Assembly (NCBI GenBank): GCA_014905825.1 | Contig: JACGCN010000002.1 | Span: forward strand, 1,674,001-1,738,000 | From: Lyophyllum atratum | Lineage: Eukaryota > Basidiomycota > Agaricomycetes > Agaricales > Lyophyllaceae | Length of the DNA: 64,000 nucleotides | Direction of reading: 5' to 3' | Shown: positions 24,575 to 34,809 of the stretch, piece by piece | How the letters are laid out: each line of letters starts with the position of its first letter | How positions within the stretch are numbered: the stretch's first letter is position 1 | Translations under genes and position numbers: made by a program | The notes under the pieces: model-generated | Told to the model about the DNA's origin: nothing | The model's database searches: none | What the model saw: only the letters and a program-made list of their open reading frames with translations

Positions 24575-26015
24575 TTAACACGCTTTGGCGATTTTATATT
24601 GACCAGCAAAGTACCACCAGCCAGACCAATCGATATCGTTGCCGATCAGCTTGATGCTAACTTTGTGCTGACCAGCAGGAATGCGGAACGTTCCATCTAA
24701 GCAAAAATTTAGCAGTTATTCTGACCCTCAGCAGAAGCGTACTTACGAGCCCATCCCTTTGCTATACAGGCGTCAGCGTCAAGCCCACAGTGCTTGGAAC
24801 GCTCGGTAGCGACGTCGCTGGTCTTGCCGACAGAAACGCCGTCCACGAAGACCTCGTAGCGTTCGGTTTTATTCTAGCAAGTGGCAGTCTAAAGTTAGCT
24901 TGGATAGACCTCAAAACTCAGCACCCGTAGGGGTCGTCGCACCTGGTCATCTGGCATGAAAAATCAATGTACTGTTATAAATTATGCGTCTAAGAATGGT
25001 ACTTACCGGTAACAGTGATGTCAGTTGGATAGTCGTAGTTCACGTCAAATTGATGATCGCTAGACTTCCACTCCGCCTTCCAGCGCGAAAATTTGGTCCA
25101 AGGCTTCATCACAGTGGCCGTGCAAGGAGTCTTCGGAGGTTCGGGAGACGCCGTCGGTGGTGAAGCAGAAATAACTTGTGACGGAGGGTTTGGGTTTGCA
25201 GAGACCGTTACCGTCGCAGTGGCGGTCACTGTGGCAGTCACCGCCGGAGGGCAAGTGAGATCGATACCTCCACCTTGGTGGATAGAGCCACCGCTCGACC
25301 CAGTTATCTGGGTAACCAACACAGAACTACCGCGGCGTGCGATTTCGTAGGAGATATCCCAGATGAATCCAGCAGAGACACTTGGGTGAGCCGGACGGAT
25401 AGTGATGATGCTGCTACCGACAGGGAGGGGCACGACTGCTATAGAACCTGCCCCAGTGGAGCTGGGCTGCGTCTGGGCGACGACGTTCCCATTGATAATG
25501 ATCTGCAGAGTGTTGCGCAGATCTATACCAGGCGTGGTGATAATGATGTCGTGACCTTCCGAGTTAACTTGGACGTGGATGGACGCCGTTGGAACATTGG
25601 TCGATCCCGGTTTCACGATGGTGAGATGGGACTGGTGTGAAGTGGAATCGAGAGGTCGAACGACGTTGATGGGAACCTGGATATGGCCATGGATGGCAAT
25701 AGCAGGGCGAAGAGTGACGAAGTTGCTTCCTCCAGGTACTGTAACATACCCACCGACGACGGCAGTGGTGAGCTGACCGTTGACGAGAATATTGAATCCT
25801 GGAGGGACTTGCACCTGGACGCTGGTCGAGGATCCCACAGGGAAGCTAAACTCAGGCTTCTCGGGAGACAGAGACCCAGAAATGATGGTGATTATACCCG
25901 TAGGGGGCTTGGTTGGTGCAGGGCAGATGCACCCTTGGGCAATGCAGCCTTCGAGTGTCTGAGCGGCAGTGAGCTGTGCGAGCAGGAGTAATGGGGTGAA
26001 ATGTGTCCAACGCAT
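24575..26015 (-). CDS. Secreted protein of unknown function with Thr/Val-rich repeats
   Basis: Read on the minus strand from 26015: MRWTHFTPLLLLAQLTAAQ is a signal peptide, followed by a Cys cluster (EGCIAQGCICPAP). A long first exon holds beta-rich, Ile/Val/Thr/Ser-rich sequence such as SIITIRPAHPSV, then a linker VTATVTATATVTVSANPN. After DYPTDITVT the gene splices to RYEVFVDGVSVGKTSDVATE, KHCGLDADACIAKGW and a last exon, TFRIPAGQHKVSIKLIGNDI then WSGWWYFAGQYKIAKAC, with the stop at 24575. The four C-terminal cysteines suggest disulfides and an extracellular domain; the repetitive body suggests a wall or adhesin-like role. I know no assigned function. A TATA box sits just upstream. Confidence 0.75.
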
Positions 26016-26048
26016 GTTGAACCGATGCTGGATGCAGTTCCCTGCTGC

Positions 26049-26060
26049 TGGTTTATATAG
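26049..26060 (-). promoter_or_regulatory. TATA box of the secreted protein gene
   Basis: On the minus strand the sequence reads CTCTATATAAAC, a near-consensus TATA box about 35-45 bp upstream of the start codon at 26015. This implies a very short 5' UTR. Confidence 0.5.
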
Positions 26061-27966
26061 AGGCGCGCATGAACAAATAGGTATACCCTGTGGGAGGACA
26101 TATGGCTATGTTGGGCAATAGCACTTGGACGTGTCAGCTGTGGCTCCCATCCTTGCCATTCATCCTGCCAATTCCTGTCAATGTGCATCCCACAACAGTA
26201 AATGGGAGCCTGATATCGTGCGGAAGCGAGAAGCGGATGACGGGCGGGGTCCTGGAGAACGTCATGGTGTGAATGCATGTCATAGCAAGAAAACCATTCC
26301 GAGATCATTTTGCCATAGACGCGCGGAAAGACTCGCCATCCTGGGCCACGAAAACGCCTCGCTTCGTGAAACGTTCTTGCCAACCGGCCTTGACTGGCAA
26401 CGCTTCAGCCACACTACTTGACTTCGTCACTGGATAAGAAACAGATCTTAGCAGTCGCAATCCTGGGGGAAATTGGAGAGAAGCAAAGTCGCTCCAAGCG
26501 CATTGCTGCTGGTTGTGCGAAGAGAAACCGAATTGGAAACCGAATAAGGTGGCGCAATGTGGGAGCATCAAAATGATGGGTGATCCTATCACGACTGATC
26601 TTATCTCTTATCTGAGTTCCCACTTCGGTTATTCCTCTCGAGTCTCAATCTCATGTTGCCGCTTGTTCATACTTCGCGATGCTATTCAAAAAACTCTATA
26701 GCACTCATAAAGCTGGTAGCGCTGGGCTGTAGCCCGGCATGGCCAGCTACCTTCGATAAGGGCGCTTTTGGCAGAGAAAGCAATTCAATCCGGTTGGTAC
26801 TCGTACAGGTGACATCGGACATGGTAATGCTTATGACAAGTAGGTGTTTACATGACATTGACAGTTTTCGTAGCTACAATAGCATCACGGAGAGGAAGTA
26901 TTCCCGGGTCTGCATAGATTCAACACAATTCGCTCCTTCGATGCAGACCGGGACTTAGCAAATGCCTGTGAATCCCTGGCTTCCTCGGCAGCGCTGGAGA
27001 ATTCAGGCTCGACCCATCGGTTTGTCGGATTCGGCAAGCAATGCCCGGCACCAAGCATGTGAACGCTTTTTACATCAACCTACTTACATACTTAGTACTT
27101 CGGGAAAATACTGGGACGCCATTCGCCTTCCCAAAGGTCACTCCTGGTTGGAAGTTCTCGTGTTCGTGTATACCTGTTCAGCTCTTTAGAACATTTTCTT
27201 AGCGCTCTGCTAACAACATCCAAGTATGCCATCGACACTTCAAGCCTCCCAGTCCAATAACCTGCGCCAAGCTTCAGTGGACTCGGACTGCGTCCCTTAC
27301 CCATCCGTATTCTACACATTTTTGTGTCCATGTATACGCCATGTACAATCTTTCCCAGAGTCCGACGACTCTCCAATCCTTGGACAGAATGACGATGATT
27401 GATTGGCCTCCTTCTGTCAACGCCTCACTGTGGCTCTTAGTATCGATAGCATCGCACCGGTCTATCGACATAGACAAAAGTCAAATACCACAAGTCAATA
27501 TCGGTGAAGCCATAGAGATTGGAGAGGAAAGTGTGAAACAGTGAATGCCATGCTAAATGTGTGTTTCAGCCTTAACGCCAAGCGCGCAAAAGACAATGTT
27601 ATATGATTCATCATGAAGTGCTCGTAACAAACGAATGTGGGAATATCAGAGAACGTGGAGAGCTGGTACTAGGGACATACATTATTCGATGGTAGTGGTA
27701 GATAGATTAGTCGTAGGGGATGGATAGTCCGTAATGGTGGCAGAATATATGCAGCAATGGTAGCAGTATAAACAAGGCGGAAAAGAAGTTGAAACCAATG
27801 TCCACCCAAATGTCCCAAGAATGATGTGATGTGAACACGAGATGTGAAAATGTCCCAGTGTGTCGCATATTGCGTATAACGTAACACACACGCAGTCGAG
27901 GATTTTGAGATCTGGTAGGTGATAGTCCACAGTCCGATGTTGACAAGGTCCTTTTAATCAATTGGG
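26061..27966. other. Long intergenic region without supportable gene
   Basis: About 1.9 kb. Frames on both strands are short and none shows a domain or signal peptide that stands up. A hairpin-forming sequence is present at 26715-26751. The last 300 bp before 27967 probably form the 3' UTR of the chitin deacetylase gene. Confidence 0.4.
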
Positions 27967-29690
27967 TTATGTCAAAATCGAGAAAAAAGCCATTAGGGCT
28001 GGGGCGCAGAAAGACAGAATACAGGTCAGGGCCCGCGAGACGTCACAGGGTAGAAGCGCAGAAGCCGCGTTCGAGGTCTGCGACGATTGAAGCGTGTTGC
28101 CAGTGGTCGTCGCAGAGGTCGTCGTTGTCCGAGCGCTAGTGGAAAAAAGTGCGGCATGAGTAACTAAAGAGGTGGATGCCAAGCAATGTGGAAGAGAACT
28201 GACCTCTGGCTTGTTGAGGTCTGACCGGCAGTGGTTGGATTCTGTGGAGGAATCGACTGTGGCGCGGAGCCCCCAATGATGCCCGCAAATGTGACCGGCG
28301 AATTTGAATCTTTGGAGTTCTGATACGTGGCGTTACCGACGAGACGAGCAAGGGAGCCGGTGCCCCACCCATTAGGCTTAATCAAGGGGTAGTTATCGAT
28401 GAAGGCTTGCACGGATTGATCACTGATTTCATGTTCCAGGGTCATTATACCAGGAGATTTAGAAGCTATAGCAATAAATCGTATTGTGGCCACTGAGCAA
28501 GCGAAAAAGAGGGACGTACGCGCTGTGACCCATTTGGCGAAGGAGCTTGCAATTGCCTGCGGGGTGGTAGCTCCCGTTGTCAGACCCCAGTCCTCGGTAC
28601 TGTCGAAGCGTGATCATTAGTCATTGAAAGGGGGGGGGAAGGGGGAGGCTTACTCGTCATTCCAAATCACGGTCTGCATACCAAAGACCTGATTCACGAG
28701 GATGATTACAAGGTAAGATAGGTAGTAAGAGTGATCTTTACCTCCAGCGCTATGGCGCGCACCCTGGTGTCTGAATCCCCATAGGGGGGCCTCCAGTACT
28801 TGGGTATGCGGCCGCCCGTCGAATTCCTAATTAGCTCCGCAGTCCAGCCAAGCTATCAAGCAATGGTTCATGAGAAAGCTGGGTCCTCAGATTGACTGAG
28901 CAACTTACCTGTCCCAAAACCTCAAGATTGGTGAGTGTAGTCATGTACGGATGTGTCCACGTGTGGACGGCAATATCGTGGCCAGAATTATAGATATCTA
29001 AAAATATCTGCGGGTTCTGCAGGATGTTTACGCCGATCATGAAGTGTGTCGCAGTCTCGTTATTGGCGTTTAAGAACTGCAGAAGCTTGGGCGACACCTG
29101 AAGATCCGGGGGATCAATTTGTAAGGATCGCTCTTACTCGAGGTAGGTAGAACTTACGGGTGTAGGTCCGTCATCGAAGGATATCGCGAAGAATCCATCT
29201 GGCGCGTCCCAGATATCGCCCGGGATCCTACACTTGTAGGTGGCAGAGCAAACCTCCGGCCCATTCGGATTGGTACCTGCAGGATACACAGGGTTTACGC
29301 CAGGTGTGCCCGAAGACTGCGGGATGTTCGGAATTTTACCAGCGGCTACAGCGGAGTTCAGGGCGGCTACCCATTGCGGGGGGAGCTGAGAGACGTCTGG
29401 TGAGGAGATGGGGAAGGGACTTGACCATGCTGTATGAGAGGCGAAAAAAATGAGACTTGACTAGTTTTTAAGAGAGGGCGAGGCTTACTGGGTGTGCCGA
29501 CAGCAGGATAGTTTGTGCCATCGGTGGGCCCGCGCTTGAAGAGTGCATGGGCTGGATGGTCTCTGGGCTGGTACCAGGCAGTTGGAAGACGTTTAGAGAC
29601 ACCATGAAACTCATCGTTATGATCATGAATGGGAGGAACAAGTGCAGCGTGCACAGCTGGCAGCGCCACGAGGAAAAAGGACCACAACAT
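27967..29690 (-). CDS. Chitin deacetylase (carbohydrate esterase family 4), GPI-anchored type
   Basis: Read on the minus strand from 29690: [19 protein letters not shown] is a signal peptide. Then come [20 protein letters not shown] and the NodB motif 1, [11 protein letters not shown] (near 29160-29200). Next is [19 protein letters not shown] and motif 2, [18 protein letters not shown] (near 28925-28985), with the metal-binding His pair H-x3-[20 protein letters not shown] (motif 3) and [19 protein letters not shown] follow. The C-terminus is Ser/Thr-rich and ends in a hydrophobic stretch ([19 protein letters not shown]), as for GPI attachment. The enzyme removes acetyl groups from chitin at the wall to make chitosan. 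Six or more short introns are present, one with a long G run (28627-28638). Confidence 0.92.
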
Positions 29691-31056
29691 GGAAGGAGAA
29701 GCGCGGGGGGGAGGAGAAGGGAGGCCGAGTTTAATGGAAGACAAGACGGGGAGTGGCACCCGAATGGTCGCTGGTACTTATGGGTGGCACAAGGGCCACG
29801 ACCCAGGGCTGTATCTGAGCCATATGTATCTCAGAAATTGCCACTCGGCACCTTGTTGGCTGTGCTATGTTTAGCCCGCGTATGCCTCCTTCGAGCCCGA
29901 TCACAACACTTTATGTTTCAACTTTATGTATTACGCACACAACCTGATCGAGCAACACCTCCATCAATGGTAGCGGCGTACTTACGCCGTCACCGTAAAC
30001 CATCGTAGCGGCGCACGCGCCAGTCCCCGACTCGTAATGAACCCATTGTTTTTCGGTGAGTTCCGTTCCGGTCATCAACTGAACCGAGCAAAGAGAGCCA
30101 AGCAAGCCAGATCGCCGGGCGTCTCCGGCGTTCGATCGCTCACACCGTTGCGTCGCGCCCGCCAACATCCACCTTCCAACTTCTTCGTGTTGCCAGCACA
30201 CACCATTCCATTCCATCCTCCCCCCCCTCTTGAGCCTGTGGCTCTGCCGCGTCAGCAGGGGATGATCGGGCCTGTGGCACATCGACTGCCGCGCCGGTAG
30301 CCTGCACCCTGTCAACACCAACTTCATAGCACTCACCTACACGCTTTCCACTCCCACGCCCGACTGCGGTACGTTCTCAACCACACCAGACAACTTCCGC
30401 CTATGACTTAGGGCGTGGTCACCTCTACATCACCATCATGAGTAGCTCGGTCTCCTACTCCTTGTGATTGCGGGACTTTGGGAGCCCCAGCCTACTGGAT
30501 TTGGTGACAGCGAGCCTCACCATGCCCTACGGTACATGATGTGTCTGCCTGTGCTTCTCCCTACCGTCCGCCATACTGACCAGTCAAGTAGAGCCACAAA
30601 CAACACCCACGCGCGACGCCAACATTTCGTGATGTCTGCGCACTTTTTCGGAGTGCGAGTGCGTCCTGTTTTGTTTCCTAATAATGTTCATGTTGACCTG
30701 ATTTGTCTTTGAATAGATAAAATACACGTGTCTTTCCACCTACACCTTCCTACGCATACGCAGGCTACCTGAGTCGTGGTGACTCCATGTCGCTGTCACG
30801 TCTCCGACAGGTCAATTCAAGGTCAGCCTGATATTTCGTGGTCTGCCCGTAGTCCTACTTATCACGCGTCTCCAGGTCGTCGCCCCCGCGATATCGCGTC
30901 TATGGTACTCTTTTGCATGCTTTCCAGCTTGATACATCGGGCTGGAGCGGGAACCATACATTCGCGAGACGGGGATGAGGATCAGAGGCAAGTTATTTGG
31001 CTGATATCATACACTACTATGCTCACGCTTAAGACGATCGTCTCAGATATAGGACA
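29691..31056. other. Intergenic region at the edge of the accessory island
   Basis: About 1.35 kb with no confident gene. It contains the chitin deacetylase promoter. From about 30300 there is Ser/Pro-type sequence with scattered splice-like motifs (for example a donor GTACGTTCTC near 30369), but no conserved protein could be assembled. The two overlapping frames at 29911-30336 (-) and 30037-30300 (+) look like chance openings in GC-rich DNA. Confidence 0.35.
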
Positions 31057-31276
31057 TGCGTGCCTCGTCACCTCAGGTTAGCCGCTTTTGAGCGCATGCG
31101 CACGTCGCCAGAGTTCGCGCTGCTCTTGGGGACAGATGAGGTGCTGCTGGGAGGCATGATTTATGAACGACTGCATAGGTGCGCTTTCCATGTTCGCATG
31201 TCTTACCTACTAACTTGGGAACAGTCGGCTGTGCAAGATGTTTTCTCTCCCTCGCATTACCATCGGTATCGTCATG
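31057..31276 (+). CDS. Candidate exons of an unrecognised protein
   Basis: Two blocks join across a good intron. The first reads FERMRTSPEFALLLGTDEVL then LGGMIYERLH and stops at a GTGCGC donor near 31180. The acceptor GGAACAG near 31224 continues the frame as SRLCKMFSLPRITIGIVM up to a GTAAGT donor at 31277. The continuous amphipathic helical pattern over an intron with good signals suggests real coding sequence. I recognise no family, and the upstream and downstream exons are not clear. It may be part of a lineage-specific gene or a decayed one. Confidence 0.3.
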
Positions 31277-32041
31277 GTAAGTCCACGTCACTCCTTACAA
31301 GTCCTTTTTCTCACGGACGGTGTGTAGTGGGTGGGGATAATGACGTGTCCCAAGCGCGCAAAATCGACTTTGCGCGGTTTAGACACGTCATAGTTCACAG
31401 GGTCTCGGGGCCATCCGATCCGAGAGGCACATGCACACCAACATGTCGAACTCACCGTGGCCACTCCGTTATTAACTATCGTAGATTGTTGGGGACGTGT
31501 TTTCTATATATTCTCGTTACGAAGGACGCCGCGACGGGGCAGGATGTGAGGCATGCGATGGGGAGGGTAAGTCTCAGCTTGTGTCATAAATGGCTGGGGC
31601 TGACCTTGGCCTTGGTCGTACTCTAGATGCTGTTCCCGAGTCAGAGAAGGTGTTGATGTTGAAGTGCCTAATGGGGTGGGGTTAGCGATGGCAAAGCGGG
31701 TGAAGCTTGACGTCGACGCTGATGGGGTGGGGCCGTGAGCGAGAGCGTCGCTGCGTGGTGTTTACCTTGGAGGGATTCTTTTTTTGTACCTGTAGACTGA
31801 GCTCTGAGAAGAGGTGCAGCGCCGAGGCCTCTCCTATGGCTACTCGCGGTGTCATCGGAGGCTTGGTGTGGATCGACATAGATTCAGTTAGAGGTTCAAT
31901 GAATGGTGTGGGTGTTATGGGCGCTACATAACAGCGAACGGACAACTCATTCCCTGTTGATACAGGTCTCAAGCCAAGCAGAGATTTATCCCAATGAGAA
32001 AGCATGCCATTGTATGTAGATGGGCTATATGGTACGACTAG
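31277..32041. other. Non-coding stretch between candidate exons and the island genes
   Basis: Apart from the inverted repeat at 31341-31390 no structure or gene is supported. Frames at 31682-32005 (-) and 31707-31931 (+) overlap each other and show no family features. Confidence 0.3.
31341..31390. repeat. 22-bp-arm inverted repeat
   Basis: The arms 31341-31362 and 31369-31390 are reverse complements at 19 of 22 positions, separated by a 6-base loop. The outer 9 bases (TGACGTGTC/GACACGTCA) and the inner 8 (CGCGCAAA/TTTGCGCG, seven or eight matching) are essentially perfect. It could be a hairpin, a tiny MITE core or a dyad operator. Confidence 0.6.
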
Positions 32042-33397
32042 TCACACAAAGACATCGTCACCGGTGATATCACCATTGTCTTCCTCATGCATCGCTTCGA
32101 CTGCTTCCCGCTCGACGCCAATTGGAGTCTCTGGCGCCTTGTCCTTGATGTCTTTGTCGTCGCTAGGATTGGCAAGATTGATAACTGACTGTATGTTCAG
32201 AGACAATGAGGTGTTGAGGCCCTTAGTGGTGATAGCGTTCGCAACTACGGTGTAAGGGAAAGTCCCCACTGTGAAGGTGACTAGGATTGCTGAATCGGGT
32301 TGGATTTCAAAGCTGTTGAGAGCTTTGAGACTGCGGTAGTTCTTCGGATTGAATGACAGTGTCCCATCGTAAGCAGGTACTGAAGGAGTCAGGCAGTGAG
32401 TATTCATCAGTGTCGATGGCAGAGAAAAAGCCAAACCATCTTCATCCCAGGGCAAGACAGGGCGAAAAGAGCTGCTGGCCTTGCCACTGTTGGAAGAGAT
32501 GTCGACGATCCCTCGTCCTTTGGCAGTGCTGGGCAAATTCATACCTGTTCAGCGATTAACTTGAGAGTTTAGAGACAATGAAGGACCTATACATACGGTT
32601 CCCTTTCTTATACGTCGAAAACGTCAAACCCCCTTTATAGCATCCCCCATACAATTGTTTCTCTCCAGTGACCAACCCAAGAACTGCGATGGCGCGAGGC
32701 AGTGTTTTGTCGGAGATGTTGAGGCATATCTGTCGGGCATTGTTCCCAGAAAATAGGGAGCTGAAGCGGCAGGAGCCAACGGCAAAGAAAACGGTAGGTT
32801 TGCGGGACCCTTCCAGGCAGACGTAGCCGTTGTTCATGTGCAAGGTGTCAGGGCTGGCGAGAGCAAGGGCAATAGCGTCACCAAAGTTTGGCATAAGTTC
32901 TATGACGCGCAGCCTCGCAGTAGTCTTTTGGTCGAACGCTGAGTTGAAGTTGACAGCGCTAACCGGAGTGAGTTCATTGTTGTATGCATCATAAGTCCAG
33001 AGAGGAACTCGAGGGAGGGAAGTTAGAGCTGGGCTGTTTTACAGTAGGCAAGGTAAGTCAAGTGCCACGTAGTAACAAAGATACGACCACCGCACCTGTT
33101 CTCGAGTCCCGAGGCAACTGGTGTAGGGCCAGTTCCCAGCTCAGATGCAACAGTTGCCGATGACCTGGGAGGATCGTGGTCAGAAGCAAAGACGGGACAG
33201 CGCAGAGTGTTGTTTGCTAACGAAGGCGAGTCGGACAGTTCACCTGGCTTCAAGCGTTTGAGATTCGGTTGATCCAGGTGTTCGGCGTCTACATCAGAGT
33301 TGTTAAGTTTACGTTTGCTTTACCAGCATTAGCTCAACTGTGTTCGATAGAGAAGAAACGCTCGGACATACTCGACATCAGCTTTGCGTGGGGCCAT
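32042..33397 (-). CDS. Lineage-specific nuclear-type protein of unknown function
   Basis: Read on the minus strand. The start at 33397 gives MAPRKADV, splicing to DAEHLDQPNLKRLKPGELSD, a short basic motif (LKRLK) typical of nuclear proteins. The next exon runs from PRVPLWTYDAYNNELTPVS to FSTYKKGNR and includes CRFSSLFSGNNARQICLNIS. The last exon reads GRGIVDISSNSGKASSSFRP, VLPWDEDGLAFSLPSTLMNT, SVPAYDGTLSFNPKNY and AILVTFTVGTFPYTVVANAI. It ends in an acidic tail with the stop at 32042. I recognise no domain. The splice phases and residue composition are those of a real gene. It is head-to-head with the gene at 33585, with 187 bp between starts, so the two probably share a promoter. Confidence 0.7.
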
Positions 33398-33584
33398 GGT
33401 GGAGCCGAGAAGCAGCGGGGCACAGGGGTGATAACATCCGCATTGGTATAAATACACAGCGGGCAAGGGGCCAAGGTCTCACTCTAGCGGAATAAGTCTG
33501 CCGTTGTGTGGCAGATCAGTAACACGAGCCACTGTAAATAGGGAGTCCTTGATCAATTAGGGGCATATTGTCTTTGAACCGTAA

Positions 33585-34809
33585 TGACCACCAACAATAT
33601 CCCGCCAGAAATTTTGCTTCGCGTCTTGAAGGATGACGACAGCGGTGAGTGCCTTAAAAAGAAGGTTGTTGAAATGATAATGATGATAGTGGCTGGAATG
33701 AGCAGCTGAGTTCCTGCAGAAGTGGACTGAAATGCGGGAAGCATCATCAGCGCGTAGGATATGTCAGCTTGGGAAATACAGTCATGTTTCGGAAGTTGCA
33801 GAGGCGTTCAAGATGGGAACGGAACTGCAGGGGTTCCGGCCATTGATATGGCGTGATGAGGCTGAGGATGTTGAGGTCGAATTGGATGTGTCCGGAATGG
33901 TAGTGGACTGTTTCATGGGTCCTGTCACTCGTCAAACAAGGTCAGGCAGGAAAGAGATCATTATTGTTTGCACTTAATGCTCAATGCCGATGATAGGCTC
34001 TCTGACCGCGCTCCGCAAACACTTATGCAGACACTACGTCTCGCTGCAGTCGGTAATTCAGCATTCAACCGTGCACAAGAAGCGACACAAGCTATCTACC
34101 GTTTCATGGAGCAGCACTCTGGGAACAACGTCGTGCGCCCATATGTTCCAGCAGCTCTTGAAGACGTGGGAATGCTGGCAGCCAGTGCACGCTTCCTGAC
34201 CCCTGCACAGTATAACATATTCCCTGAAGCTGGTGTGCCTCTCCCGACAGATGTGGATCCAGATCATCGGCTGGCAGCATTTATTGCAACGGGTAATTTT
34301 GCGTTTACTGCAGATAACTGGGTTGAATGTGTCGAAATTGATTGGATTGGTGTCAAACGGTGAGCCGTGCCGTGTCATTTGATTTGAGCTTGTTGATAAG
34401 CAGCGCACAGAAAACCAGTGAAGAGGCCTATTGACAGTACCGCTATTCGCGTGGGCCAGATAGTCGAGATATCTGTTTCGTTCCGCACCGTTACTGCTGG
34501 TCGTGGAAAGGCATTCATCGTGCATTTGAATAGCATTCGAATTCTGAGTAGATCCGCGTCAACGGTAAGATTTGCTATTTATCATTACAGAACTCGAAGG
34601 GACACTTACGGAAATCATAGTTATTGGCTGACTTAATGGCAGAGCATCGCGCGTCCTCAAAACAAGCAAAGGTCTTCATTGGGAGTTCCGCGCCAGCGCA
34701 ACCTCGGAAGCGTGTAGTAGAAGATGATCTTCTCGGGGAAGGCTCAGGTGGCTCTATCGGTTCAAAGCGGGTACGCATGGACGACGGCCAAGATGCGATG
34801 CAGCAGTAG
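33585..34809 (+). CDS. Lineage-specific protein of unknown function, divergent partner
   Basis: The start at 33585 gives MTTNNIPPEILLRVLKDDDS, splicing to AEFLQKWTEMREASSARRIC. Then, over further introns, come LSDRAPQTLMQTLRLAAVGN, YRFMEQHSGNNVVRPYVPAA, LTPAQYNIFPEAGVPLPTDV and VECVEIDWIGVKR-KPVKR. Next is STAIRVGQIVEISVSFRTV then GKAFIVHLNSIRILSRSAS. The final exon is basic then acidic (SSAPAQPRKRVVEDDLLGEG) and stops at 34807-34809. No known domain is evident. The alternating beta-like segment around IRVGQIVEISVSF could be a small barrel, but that is only a guess. The acceptor of the last exon is weak (near 34645). Its 3' end overlaps the 3' end of the DUF6570 gene on the other strand. Confidence 0.65.

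Noticed and set aside
28627..28638. Long G run
   Set aside because: Lies in an intron of the chitin deacetylase gene; a simple homopolymer with no further structure.
29911..30336. 141-codon minus-strand frame overlapping an 87-codon plus-strand frame
   Set aside because: Both are open in the same GC-rich stretch, neither resembles a protein family, and neither has a start or splice context.
33585..34809. Idea that the plus-strand island protein is an RPA-like OB-fold partner of a Helitron
   Set aside because: The only support is one beta-like stretch (IRVGQIVEISVSF); no OB-fold signature can be shown from sequence alone.
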